Shown here: positions 1 through 9,020 of the stretch, in pieces
How positions within the stretch are numbered: the stretch's first letter is position 1
How the letters are laid out: each line of letters begins with the position of its first letter
Origin: Catenovulum sp052056295
GTDB lineage: Bacteria > Pseudomonadota > Gammaproteobacteria > Enterobacterales > Alteromonadaceae
NCBI RefSeq assembly: GCF_052056295.1
Contig: NZ_CP182493.1
Location: 2,790,001 to 2,854,000 of the forward strand
Reading direction: 5' to 3'
DNA: 64,000 bases
Notes under the pieces: model-generated
The model's database searches: none
Told to the model about the DNA's origin: nothing
The model's input: the letters and a program-made list of their open reading frames with translations, nothing else
Position numbers and translations under genes: made by a program

Positions 1-1642
1 TTCTGCAATTTATGGTGCTGATGCTTTTGCTGGTGTTATCAATATTATTACTAAAAATACCGATGATATTCAAAGTAACCAAGTTGGTTTGAGGGCGGGT
101 AGTTACAACACCAAAGATGCATGGCTAGCTTTGGCTGGCAGTAACGGCGAGTTAAGATATTCCGCCATATTAGAACACCATAAAACCGACGGTTTAGAGC
201 GTGATGAAAAGTACCCTGCTCAACCATTTAGTTTAATGACTACAAACACTGATTTTAGAGGTGAAGTTAGTTATACAGATTGGATATTCAGGCTCGGCTA
301 TCAACTTAGAGATGATAATGGCAACGGTGCAGGCATAGTTGAAGCACCAGATTTAGCTAGCAGGCAGAAAAGTCAGCGTATAAATTTCGATTTGAATTAT
401 GCTAAAAATGTAACTGATAATTTAGAGTTAAATGCTCAGCTAGCCTATTTTCAAACATCACAAAGGGTTAAAAATCAATATATTCTATATCCAGCTGGTA
501 TAACTTTACCCAACAATTTAGTTACCGGCGATATGAGCGGCGGTGGTGTGCATTTCCCTAACGGATTTATTGGCAATCCTGAAGTTTGGGAAAAACATAA
601 ACGGCTAAATATAACCGCTAATTATACAGGCTTCAGTTCACACGCTGTGCGTGTTGGGGCTGGTTATTATAATGGTGACTTATATCGTGTTAGAGAAACG
701 AAGAACTTTGAGATACAACAAGATGGAAGCTTGCTTGCTTATCCAGAAGTAATAGATGTAAGTGACACCGAACTGGTTTTTCTTAAAGAAACCGATAGAG
801 ACAACTATTATATTTATCTGCAAGATGTATGGAGTTTTGCGAACGACTGGGAACTAACTGCCGGTATAAGACATGATGACTACTCAGATTTTGGCTCAAC
901 CACCAACCCTAGGCTAGCATTAGTTTGGGCGACAAGTTTAAACTTAACCACCAAATTATTGTATGGCAAAGCTTTCCGAGCGCCTTCTTTTGCCGATCGA
1001 GGTAATATCAACAACCCTGCGTCGTTAGGTAACCCAAATATTCAACCGGAAACCATTGAAAGCAGTGAGCTGGTATTTGATTATCACCCGCTTGATGGTG
1101 TTGGTATGGTAGTGAATTTTTATCAGTACAGCTGGAATGACATCATTCAGTTTTCTCCCACATCTGGAGTGATTGGATTGGTTGCACAGAATTTAGGCAA
1201 ACAATCGGCTTATGGGAGTGAATTAGAGTTTAATTGGACGCCAACCCGCAACTTTAAATTATCTATGAATTACGCTTGGTCAAAAGCGGAAAATAAAACT
1301 AACAATACAGATGTTGCACTAGTGCCGCAGCAACAATGGTTTGCACAAGCGGATTGGCAAATGACAGATGCACTCAGATTAAACTTTAAAAACCATTTAG
1401 TGCAAAATCGATTACGGGAAACTGGTGACGACCGTGAGCAAATTGATGATTATTGGTTAAGTGATTTAACCCTTAGATGGATGCCCAAGAACTCCAACTT
1501 CGAAACTAGGCTAATAGTAAAAAATGTGTTTGATGCGGATGTTAGAGAACCTTCGTTTATTAGTGGTGCAGGCATCAATATAATCAATGACCTTCCTCAA
1601 GCTGGTCGGTCGTTTTTAGGTGAAGTTAGATATCAGTTTTAA
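1..1642 (+). CDS. TonB-dependent receptor, 5' end outside window
   Basis: This is the C-terminal part of an outer-membrane TonB-dependent receptor. The reading frame is open from base 2, so the gene starts before the window. The first residues (SAIYGADAFAGVINIITK) are the conserved end of the plug domain, and about 500 residues of aromatic-rich beta-barrel follow, ending in YQF as outer-membrane proteins commonly do. The barrel stretch at about 838-987 (ANDWELTAGIRHDDYSDFG onward) is nearly repeated in the receptor at 3315-5390, so the two are paralogs. The gene is convergent with the citrate-synthase-like pair. The substrate cannot be told from the sequence; siderophore, cobalamin or oligosaccharide are all possible. 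Confidence 0.9.
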   Translation, partial: SAIYGADAFAGVINIITKNTDDIQSNQVGLRAGSYNTKDAWLALAGSNGELRYSAILEHHKTDGLERDEKYPAQPFSLMTTNTDFRGEVSYTDWIFRLGYQLRDDNGNGAGIVEAPDLASRQKSQRINFDLNYAKNVTDNLELNAQLAYFQTSQRVKNQYILYPAGITLPNNLVTGDMSGGGVHFPNGFIGNPEVWEKHKRLNITANYTGFSSHAVRVGAGYYNGDLYRVRETKNFEIQQDGSLLAYPEVIDVSDTELVFLKETDRDNYYIYLQDVWSFANDWELTAGIRHDDYSDFGSTTNPRLALVWATSLNLTTKLLYGKAFRAPSFADRGNINNPASLGNPNIQPETIESSELVFDYHPLDGVGMVVNFYQYSWNDIIQFSPTSGVIGLVAQNLGKQSAYGSELEFNWTPTRNFKLSMNYAWSKAENKTNNTDVALVPQQQWFAQADWQMTDALRLNFKNHLVQNRLRETGDDREQIDDYWLSDLTLRWMPKNSNFETRLIVKNVFDADVREPSFISGAGINIINDLPQAGRSFLGEVRYQF

Positions 1643-1737
1643 TGTGAATAAAACAAAAATGATAGGTATTGTCAGATTTAGGCATTCTAGTGGGAAGTAT
1701 TAATGGTACAGGTCGTCGTTTTTGTGATCTCACGGAC

Positions 1738-2562
1738 TTAGAGTTTACGTTTGTTTTTACCTGTATAAGAGATATCTACGCATTTCATCGGTAAGAAATG
1801 TTCAGCAGCAGTTTTGTAGTTATCTATATAACAAGCGGTTACGCCGCTCGCCACGCAACCTGCTTTTATCCGATAACCTTCTTCTGGAGTAAACCCTTGA
1901 TCAAGTAGAAAGGCCGCAGTATAACCTCCAATATTAATGCCCGAAGAGAATTTAGCTTCCAGTAGCTGTGACAATTCCATTGCAAATTCCATGTATTGAC
2001 CAACTCCGAAGCCAAGTTGTTTACTCATTTGAATATGTGGAGTTATACGTTCATCTTTTTTATCTACAGGTCTAACAAACCCTATCAGCGCAGGTTTACC
2101 ATGTTTCAGTGGGGCAGAAGATATTATGTCTTCCAAAGACTCACCGTTAATATGCCTATTAAAAGAATCCAGTAAAGCTTGCATTGCAAGTTTGGTCGTT
2201 TGACTTCCGCCATATGCACGAGAGTCTGCAGCAAGTATGCCTGACACAGTTGCAGCGCTTGGTGACGTCCCAGATATGCCTGCGTACGCTCCAACTTGAT
2301 TACACCAAATTCTTGAATCGGGGTAACTCATACACATAAAATTATTTTCGAGCCAATTCGCAAGGCGTTTAGATACCAGCTTACCAGTTGCATTCAAAAC
2401 GATGATTTGCATATAAGAAGCTTGATTAAATAGGTCGGAAAACAGAGAGTGTCCGTGAATGATGACGTCTTGTCCACCAATCCACTTTCCTGATTTTGAG
2501 TAGATGACCCCGCGATAGTCGTCGATTGAACGAGGTTTATTCGCCATAGATATAATTTTCAT
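1738..2562 (-). CDS. Divergent citrate-synthase-fold protein B
   Basis: 274 residues resembling the citrate synthase/citryl-CoA lyase superfamily by eye. Residues 79-119 (YPDSRIWCNQVGAYAG, then SPSAATVSGILAADSRAYGG) follow the large-domain helices. GFVRPVDKKDERI at 161-173 matches the GFGHRVYKxxDPR motif, with Arg replacing the catalytic His. The usual catalytic Asp near the C-terminus (NVDFYSG) seems replaced by Gly in INIGGYT at 209-215. It overlaps the end of the upstream citrate-synthase-like gene by 26 nt, and Met6 is an alternative start. It is the last gene of a TonB receptor operon. Family placement is fairly likely. Activity and substrate are unknown, and it may only work together with its neighbour. 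Confidence 0.65.
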   Translation of the reverse strand: MKIISMANKPRSIDDYRGVIYSKSGKWIGGQDVIIHGHSLFSDLFNQASYMQIIVLNATGKLVSKRLANWLENNFMCMSYPDSRIWCNQVGAYAGISGTSPSAATVSGILAADSRAYGGSQTTKLAMQALLDSFNRHINGESLEDIISSAPLKHGKPALIGFVRPVDKKDERITPHIQMSKQLGFGVGQYMEFAMELSQLLEAKFSSGINIGGYTAAFLLDQGFTPEEGYRIKAGCVASGVTACYIDNYKTAAEHFLPMKCVDISYTGKNKRKL

Positions 2563-3313
2563 CGTTTAACATAGGGCTGCTAGTAATAGGTAGGCTCATT
2601 TGTTCAATTCCATGTGCAAGAATAGCTGGTGCACAAACCAATTGAAAAATTCCAGCTGCCTGGCGAGGCGAAAAATCGAGTTCCCAGCATATTGCCGCAC
2701 ATAAACCAGCTGGAAGTATGCCTATTTTTTTTTCATTCAGCGCTAGCACCATATTTTTCAGCCAAGTCATTTTAGTGCTTGAGCATTTTTCTGAAATTAT
2801 CAAAAAGTGCCGATTGGTAACGTGGTCTATATCTTGATAAGACTGACCAAAACCAATTTGGGGTTCTATATCGTTTTTTACAATCTTATTTACTACAGCA
2901 GCGATTTGCGTTTGATTATGTTGTTCTAAAAACTGGTAGGTATTGTAGACACAAATAGCGCCGTTTTGCTCCCCTCCTGATATGATCGAGCCAATGGGGA
3001 GAATATGCTCAACATTGCATTTGCTGACACCTGCTTGCATTGAGGCTCTAACAGCTTGATGCCTTGGACCAAGGTTTATTAGAGCTAGATGCAATAGTTC
3101 TAATAAATATTTTTGCTTTTCAGATGGACGTTCTCCAATGAACATTAAAAAGAGAGTTTCTATGTAGCTACAATTTAGAAGGATATCATCCTGATCATAA
3201 CCATGAATATAGCGCTTGTTGGCACTATATTGATTGTCTGTGGCTGCTTCTTCTAGCGTGATACTTGTTTGCATTCCTCTTGCATATTTAAACCCATTGT
3301 TTTTGTCTGTCAT
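2537..3313 (-). CDS. Divergent citrate-synthase-fold protein A
   Basis: 258 residues. Residues 35-75 (YIHGYDQDDILLNCSYIETLFLMF, then GERPSEKQ) match the small-domain start of citrate synthases (RGFPIDQLA..NYLEVCYILLNGEKPT). GPRHQAVRASMQAG at 82-95 falls where the first catalytic His region lies and keeps a His. The second (GFGH) motif reads GFGQ at 154-157, and no C-terminal NVDF is visible. It is much shorter than citrate synthase (about 430 residues). It starts 1 nt after the stop of the TonB receptor gene and overlaps the next gene, so the three are very likely co-transcribed. The function is not known; a partner in a heteromeric CoA-ester or carboxylate enzyme is a guess. Confidence 0.65.
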   Translation of the reverse strand: MTDKNNGFKYARGMQTSITLEEAATDNQYSANKRYIHGYDQDDILLNCSYIETLFLMFIGERPSEKQKYLLELLHLALINLGPRHQAVRASMQAGVSKCNVEHILPIGSIISGGEQNGAICVYNTYQFLEQHNQTQIAAVVNKIVKNDIEPQIGFGQSYQDIDHVTNRHFLIISEKCSSTKMTWLKNMVLALNEKKIGILPAGLCAAICWELDFSPRQAAGIFQLVCAPAILAHGIEQMSLPITSSPMLNDENYIYGE

Positions 3314-3314
3314 T

Positions 3315-5390
3315 TTAATCTATTGCATAGTTTAAACTGAGCCAAAAGCCACGAGTCTCTAGTGGATAGTCACCGGGAATTCTCGGACCCGAAGGTTCAA
3401 ATGCTTTTTTGTCAAATAAGTTCTTGCAGGAAAAACTCAATTCAACTTTATCATTCAGAGTATACAGAGCTGTTAAATCGCTAATGCTATAGTCGCTTAT
3501 TTTCTTACGATTATCACCAACTTCGCGACTTCTATCCAAAATCCAGCGATTATGTAAATTAAGGTGCCAATCGTTGCCAATAGCCCAGCCAAGTTGCCAG
3601 TTAACTGATTTTTGAGGCGCATCAGCAACTTTTGCTCCCTGCGCGTATTCGGATGACTGTAAGGCCAAGCCTAACTTACTTTTAATCGATGGGGTTATTT
3701 CCCATGCAGCATCAACTTCTAAGCCTAAACCATTTTGCTTTTGCGTGTTCTGTAGCTGAACTGTACCATCTGATTGTGGTTCATATTTGAATAAATCAGT
3801 AGCGAAGTATTTGAATATATTTACATTTATCTGCCAGTCGAAATTTGGTCGATAATCAAGTGCTACTTCATATGTTTTGATTTTTTCAGGGTTTAAATCT
3901 GGATTACCTAACAATACAGGATTGTTGCTGGCGTATAACTCTCCAAATGAAGGTGCTCTAAACGCGCTACCATATAAAAACTTAGTGGTGAGGTTGTAGC
4001 TTGTTTGCCAAACCAAAGCTAACCTAGGATTTATAGTTGAGCCAAAATCAGAATAGTTGTCGTAGCGAATACCTGCGGTTAATTCCCAATCATTGGCAAA
4101 GGCCCATTCATCTTGGATCGACAAATAACTTAACTTCCTATCATTGTCACCAATAAATATACCAGGGGTGCCTTTAACACTAACGAGCGTATCGTCTTGT
4201 TCAACTTCATCTCCGGTCAGTACACCCGCACCAAAGTTTTTTAGTTCGTCAGAGTTTTCTTCACTATATTTAAAGCCTAGCTCTAATCTGAGGTTGTGTT
4301 CGTTATTGGGGGTATAATAACCTGTGAGTGAACTACCATAGTTAGTATCTTCTAAAATGGTTACACCAATATACCCTTTGGTAAATAAGGTGCCGTTGCC
4401 ATCTTTATATCCGGGTGGGAATATTTGAAAATAGGTTTCTGAGTCATATTTTTGTGCGAAACCTTTAACATCAATTCTAAATTTATCACTTAATTCTTTT
4501 TTATAGCCCAGTTGCACAAAATATTGTGTGCTTTTGGTGTAGTCTTTATCTGTGAGCGCTTGTGCTGCACCAGCACCTGTGCCACCTTCAATATCCAAAT
4601 ACCAAAGGTTGGTATAAAAGTTTTTATAACGCCCGTCAAAATGCAAGTCCATATATTCGTGTTTAGTGTCTAATGGACCTGGTGCGAGTGATAAATCGGT
4701 TAACCCCATAATACTGAGCAAATCTTGGTCAACTATTCTGTTGTGGTCGCCGTCTGTAGTTTGCCATTGAGAGTTAACAGTATAGGAATAATCTTCGTCT
4801 TTCTGGCCATAATTTATCCAAGCTGATTTGGTTTTAAAAGAACCAACTTTCGCACCTAAATTATTTTCAAAGCCATTGTCACTGGTTTTTGTGATGATGT
4901 TAATTACACCCGAGTATGCATCTGCGCCATAAACTGCAGAGCCTGGGCCTTTAATAATTTCAATTCGCTCAATTAAATTTACCCCCACATCAAACACGTT
5001 CCATTTAGCCCCAGTAAATTCGTATGTGGTGCGCACACCATTGACCAATACTAAAACTTGTGGATTTTGGTCAGTATGCAAACCTCGAATTGAGTAGGAA
5101 GGATTCATCCGGTTTAATTTGGAAGGGTAGGCATGAATGCCTGTAACGGTTTCTATAATTTCGTGAACATTGTTTGCCGCCATTTTTTTTATGTCATCAG
5201 ATGTGATAACAGTGGCGACTGAAGGCGCTTTATGAATTGCTTTTTTTGTGCCGGTTGCAATGCTAACGAATTCTTCATCCCCGTATAAATCTTCCATACT
5301 CATACCCATTTCAGCAAATGGATCTTGTGCAAATACCGCGAAAGGGAGAAGTCCAACCAGCAAGCTGTAACACTTATAAGTTTTATTCAT
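3315..5390 (-). CDS. TonB-dependent receptor
   Basis: A complete 691-residue outer-membrane receptor for TonB-driven uptake. A signal peptide at residues 1-22 ends in VFAQ. The plug domain (about 40-170) contains APSVATVITSDDIKK, SIRGLHTDQNPQVLVLVNGVR and IEIIKGPGSAVYGADAYSGVINIITK. The 22-strand barrel follows, with FRAPSFGELY and NPDLNPEKIKTYE typical of the family. It leads an operon with two citrate-synthase-fold genes (1-nt gap), which hints that the imported compound, or a precursor made by those proteins, carries a citrate-like group. No clear Fur box was found upstream. It is a paralog of the receptor at the window start. Confidence 0.93.
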   Translation of the reverse strand: MNKTYKCYSLLVGLLPFAVFAQDPFAEMGMSMEDLYGDEEFVSIATGTKKAIHKAPSVATVITSDDIKKMAANNVHEIIETVTGIHAYPSKLNRMNPSYSIRGLHTDQNPQVLVLVNGVRTTYEFTGAKWNVFDVGVNLIERIEIIKGPGSAVYGADAYSGVINIITKTSDNGFENNLGAKVGSFKTKSAWINYGQKDEDYSYTVNSQWQTTDGDHNRIVDQDLLSIMGLTDLSLAPGPLDTKHEYMDLHFDGRYKNFYTNLWYLDIEGGTGAGAAQALTDKDYTKSTQYFVQLGYKKELSDKFRIDVKGFAQKYDSETYFQIFPPGYKDGNGTLFTKGYIGVTILEDTNYGSSLTGYYTPNNEHNLRLELGFKYSEENSDELKNFGAGVLTGDEVEQDDTLVSVKGTPGIFIGDNDRKLSYLSIQDEWAFANDWELTAGIRYDNYSDFGSTINPRLALVWQTSYNLTTKFLYGSAFRAPSFGELYASNNPVLLGNPDLNPEKIKTYEVALDYRPNFDWQINVNIFKYFATDLFKYEPQSDGTVQLQNTQKQNGLGLEVDAAWEITPSIKSKLGLALQSSEYAQGAKVADAPQKSVNWQLGWAIGNDWHLNLHNRWILDRSREVGDNRKKISDYSISDLTALYTLNDKVELSFSCKNLFDKKAFEPSGPRIPGDYPLETRGFWLSLNYAID

Positions 5391-5556
5391 ATATAAACCG
5401 GAATTTTAGAATTATTGTCTAATTCAGACTAGCGCTTTTTGTTGAAAAAACAAGGGTAAACTTAATCATAATTAAATTTATCTCGTTGAGTTGTCTGTAT
5501 TTTGAACGATTAATACTGGAAGCTCATTTGGTCTCAAAAGAGGAAGTGGCAATCAG

Positions 5557-6885
5557 TCAATTATACGCACTGGCTTTATAGCTGGTATACGGCTGACCTC
5601 GTTTTGTAGTTTTTATTGCTATTTCTAATTGGTTTTCAATTAAGTTGACCGTTTGTTCGGTTGCACCTTGAAATTTCTGCTGGCAGTTGTGGGCATTGTT
5701 GGCTAATTGTTCACGCTGCGCTGGGTTGGTTAGTAGTTCATGTATTTTGTTGGCTAGTTCTGCTGGGTTATTCACCTGAGCGCATGCTTGTTGTTGCGCT
5801 AGTACTTGGTAACTTTTTTCAAAATTAAATACGTGTGGGCCATAAACAATTGGTTTTTGTTGGCAAGCTGCTTCAAATGGGTTGTGTCCGCCTGTTGCCA
5901 CTAAGCTGCCACCTACAAATACTATGTCTGCTACCGAAACATAAATTGCCATTTCGCCTAGCGTATCGCCAACTAGCACTTGGGTTTGTTGCGCTAAACG
6001 CCCCATACATTCAGATTTTAATTCACAGTTAAATTGTTCAGAGGCAAGTTCATATACGCTTTCAAAGCGGTCAGGGTGGCGCGGTAATAATACCAGCAGC
6101 AAATCGGCATGCTCAGCCAACAAAGTTTTATGAGCTGCGAGTATTTGTTCTTCTTCTTTTTCATGTGTACTCGCGGCCAACCAAACTGGGCGTGTATGTC
6201 GCCAGTTTTGGCTAAACTGATTAATTTGTAGCTGCATTTTTTCTGATAGTCGGGTATCAAATTTAATATTGCCGGTTATTTTTATTCGTTCGGGTCTACA
6301 ACCCAGTTGGGCAAACCTTTGTGCGTCATCTGCAAATTGTGTGGCTACTAAATCAAGCCGCTGCATCATTTGTTCGGTCAGTTTGGCTAATTTTTTATAA
6401 CCTTTGGCTGATTTATTCGACAAGCGTGCATTCATTACCATAACGCGGCAATTTATGCGCTTAGCATGAAATATTAAGTTTGGCCAAAGTTCGGTTTCCA
6501 TTAATACCAACACATTAGGTTGAATTTGGTTAATAAACTTGCGTTGAATTATTGGTAAGTCGAATGGCAAATAGCAGTGGACAACTCTGTCTGCAAACGT
6601 CTGTTTTATTTGCGCAGAGCCGGTTGGTGTGGTGCTGGTTATGGTAACTGGTAATTTGGGATATTTGGCTAATATAGCTTCAATAACAGGTGTTGCTGAA
6701 ATCGCTTCGCCTAATGAGGCTACGTGAAATAATATGCCGCCCGGTGCAACATCTATATTTTTTTTACCTAAACGCTCGTCCCACCTAATGCCATATTCAG
6801 GCAGTTTGCGTGACTTTCTTTTTAAACGAATGAGCATTAATGGCAATAAAACACGCATTAGTTGATTGTAGATAAAATGCAACAT
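5557..6885 (-). CDS. waaA: 3-deoxy-D-manno-octulosonic acid (Kdo) transferase, copy 1
   Basis: A GT30 enzyme that moves Kdo from CMP-Kdo to lipid IVA at the inner face of the cytoplasmic membrane. The ATG at 6885 aligns with the E. coli start (an N-terminal membrane anchor, then IRLKRKSRKLPEYGIRWDERLG). Using the TTG at 6921 would add 12 residues. VASLGEAISATPVI holds the presumed catalytic Glu, METELWPNL the second conserved Glu, and TGNIKFD, LLPRHPDRF and GGHNPFEAA are GT30 signatures. The ~440-residue length is slightly above the usual ~425. A second WaaA-like gene lies 5 kb away in the same locus. Confidence 0.92.
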   Translation of the reverse strand: MLHFIYNQLMRVLLPLMLIRLKRKSRKLPEYGIRWDERLGKKNIDVAPGGILFHVASLGEAISATPVIEAILAKYPKLPVTITSTTPTGSAQIKQTFADRVVHCYLPFDLPIIQRKFINQIQPNVLVLMETELWPNLIFHAKRINCRVMVMNARLSNKSAKGYKKLAKLTEQMMQRLDLVATQFADDAQRFAQLGCRPERIKITGNIKFDTRLSEKMQLQINQFSQNWRHTRPVWLAASTHEKEEEQILAAHKTLLAEHADLLLVLLPRHPDRFESVYELASEQFNCELKSECMGRLAQQTQVLVGDTLGEMAIYVSVADIVFVGGSLVATGGHNPFEAACQQKPIVYGPHVFNFEKSYQVLAQQQACAQVNNPAELANKIHELLTNPAQREQLANNAHNCQQKFQGATEQTVNLIENQLEIAIKTTKRGQPYTSYKASAYN

Positions 6886-7016
6886 ATTCAACAATCTTAA
6901 GGCTCTGGCGAGCACTGACAATTTGTAATTAGTGCAAGTTAACTCTGGATGGTGTCATTCCAGTGAAACAATGATTACGTATTTTTGACGCGTGTTTCAC
7001 TGAGTGGATTGTAGGC

Positions 7017-7862
7017 ATGTTTATCAGTAATCTTGAGTGGCGAATGTTTTGTACATCAATGCGTTTTTATAAAAAACATGGGTATTGGCCGAATATTCGG
7101 CAGCCAAAAACTTTTAATGAAAAAATTCAGTATCGAAAATTTTTTCAAAAGCATGTTTTATTTCAAACCTGCTCAGATAAATATGCCGTTAGAGAGTATG
7201 TAACAAAGCTTGTTGGTGATGAATTTTTAGTGCCGTTAATTGCAGTAGTTGATACACCAGATGATCTTGAATTTGCTCACTACGGCGACAATTTTGTGAT
7301 TAAAGCTAATCATGATTCTGGCAGTGTATTTTTGTGTCGTGATGGTCAGTTTGATCAAAATTACATCACAAAACGTTTAGCGAAAAAACTTGCTGAAAAT
7401 AGTGGTGAAAAACGTAACGAACCTTGGTACAGCCAAATTCAGCCCAAAATTTTGGTTGAGCAGTTATTAGTCTCGCAAGATGGCAAACTGCCTGAAGATT
7501 ATAAATTTCATGTGTTTAATTCTTTAGGTGGACAAAAGTTCTTTTTACAAGTCGATTATGATAGGCAAACTAAGCATAGTAGATGTATTTACGATGAATT
7601 TGGCCAAGTAACCGACATTAGCCTGAATAAACCGAGCAACCAACAGCCGTTGCCGCAGATAAAAAACTATACAAAAATGGTGGAGCTTGCATTAAAGCTG
7701 GCTGAGCCGTTTGATTATGTACGAGTAGATTTATATAACTTAGACGGCCATATCTATTTTGGTGAGTTAACTTTTGCCCATGGTTCAGGTTTTCGCAAAT
7801 TTACCCCACAAAAATATGATAGAGAGTGGGGCGATTTATGGGAGCTTTCAGCGAGTTTTTAA
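7017..7862 (+). CDS. TupA-like ATP-grasp protein
   Basis: 281 residues resembling the TupA-like ATP-grasp family, found in surface polysaccharide loci. Visible family features are FNEKIQYRKF near the N-terminus, CSDKYAVREYV, NFVIKANHDSGSV (nucleotide-binding strand), ILVEQLL followed by PEDYKFHVFN, and the C-terminal metal-ligand-like YVRVDLYNLDGHIYFGELTF. Such proteins are thought to ligate amino acids or similar groups to glycans, and some are annotated as glycosyltransferases. It sits divergent from waaA and convergent with a GT4 gene, overlapping its end by 4 nt, inside the LPS-core locus. It probably decorates core sugars, but the acceptor is unknown. Confidence 0.8.
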   Translation: MFISNLEWRMFCTSMRFYKKHGYWPNIRQPKTFNEKIQYRKFFQKHVLFQTCSDKYAVREYVTKLVGDEFLVPLIAVVDTPDDLEFAHYGDNFVIKANHDSGSVFLCRDGQFDQNYITKRLAKKLAENSGEKRNEPWYSQIQPKILVEQLLVSQDGKLPEDYKFHVFNSLGGQKFFLQVDYDRQTKHSRCIYDEFGQVTDISLNKPSNQQPLPQIKNYTKMVELALKLAEPFDYVRVDLYNLDGHIYFGELTFAHGSGFRKFTPQKYDREWGDLWELSASF

Positions 7863-8899
7863 CTCGCTTGTATGCAGCTTAAATAAAAATCGACGATAGC
7901 CTGATTGGCATTTTCGATATAATGTGCGGTTAAATCTGGTTTGTGTCTTGTTGGTTTGTGGCTTATGCAATAACTGAGTTGCGCAGTTAACGCTGGTACA
8001 TTATCAACCGGAAATAACAAACCACCATAATCTTCTATCAGTTCTTTGCAACCACCTTGGTCTGATGCAATAACAGGTGTGCCTGCATCCATAGCTTCTA
8101 ATATGACTCTAGGTAAAGGCTCAAAGCGGCTAGGGCAAACCAGTAGGTCTAAACATTGGTAATAGTCTTTTATGTTGTTTTTAAAACCCAAAAACTCAAT
8201 TTGAGCTTCATTTTCAGCGAGCTTTTTTAGTTCTTGCTCTAAGCTGCCACTACCAAAAAAGACCAATTTACATTGTTGTTTTTGCTCGGTAGTGAGTTGT
8301 TTAAACGCGGCTATTAATGTGTCCCAAGCTTTGCTTGCATGGAAACGACCAACGGCACCAATTAGGTAAGTTTGTGGTTGGGGGGCAAGTTGCTCGCGCA
8401 GCTTAGTTATTTCATCGGCGCTAAGTGTTTTATGCGGAGTTAACGAATTATGCGCTTTGTGAATTTTGCCTGCATAACTGTTTTTCAATTCTGCGATTTG
8501 CCAACGTGCGTTACAAATTAACCCATCCATTTTATTAAAATACGGACCATTGGCGCGTATATGTAAGGTAGAGACAGTCGCGGCTTTCGGAGATATTTTG
8601 CCGACAATGCGGGTGGCGCGTCTAAGATGACAATGAATAACGTCTGCTTGGTAGTGGTTTATCAGTTTGTTTAAATGCCAGCGGGTAAACCAAAAGTGGT
8701 CTATTTCTACCACTTTAATTCGGTTATCTAGTTTGTCTATTATGCTAACGCCATGTTTTCTGTGGCCTTTGCGTATGACCAATATAACCTTATGTTGTTG
8801 GCATTGTTGATTGCACGACTCGGCGGTTGAGCGCTCTGAACCGGCAAATCCGCGCGAAAATAGCACATGCATTATGGTTAGATGTTGCTGACCCATCAT
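7859..8899 (-). CDS. GT4-family glycosyltransferase
   Basis: GT-B fold, GT4 family, likely adding a sugar to the LPS core on the cytoplasmic side. The N-terminal MHVLFSRGFAGSERSTAE is the glycine-rich acceptor loop. IGAVGRFHASKAWDTLIAAF opens the donor domain. SRFEPLPRVILEAMDAGTPVIASDQGG is the EX7E signature of retaining GT4 enzymes. A TTG start at 8950 is possible, but the tandem ATGs at 8899/8896 follow a GGGAAAGAG ribosome site and fit the family start better. Donor and acceptor cannot be deduced. Neighbours are waaA, an ATP-grasp gene and a divergent second GT4 gene. Confidence 0.9.
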   Translation of the reverse strand: MMGQQHLTIMHVLFSRGFAGSERSTAESCNQQCQQHKVILVIRKGHRKHGVSIIDKLDNRIKVVEIDHFWFTRWHLNKLINHYQADVIHCHLRRATRIVGKISPKAATVSTLHIRANGPYFNKMDGLICNARWQIAELKNSYAGKIHKAHNSLTPHKTLSADEITKLREQLAPQPQTYLIGAVGRFHASKAWDTLIAAFKQLTTEQKQQCKLVFFGSGSLEQELKKLAENEAQIEFLGFKNNIKDYYQCLDLLVCPSRFEPLPRVILEAMDAGTPVIASDQGGCKELIEDYGGLLFPVDNVPALTAQLSYCISHKPTRHKPDLTAHYIENANQAIVDFYLSCIQAS

Positions 8900-9020
8900 A
8901 GCTCTTTCCCATTTAAACGTTAGGTCATTTTTGCACGCTTTAATGAACAAAAAATTAAATCATAAAAGTGTCATTTTGCTTGCGTACAGTTAAATAAATA
9001 GTGTTTAGGTTTAGTTTGTT

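Noticed and set aside
5391..5556. A Fur box before the TonB receptor operon
   Set aside because: The AT-rich region has no convincing 19-bp inverted GATAAT-type repeat, so iron control is not claimed.
5835..6260. Small open frames inside waaA copy 1
   Set aside because: They are alternative frames of a well-supported gene, with no ribosome sites or recognisable products.
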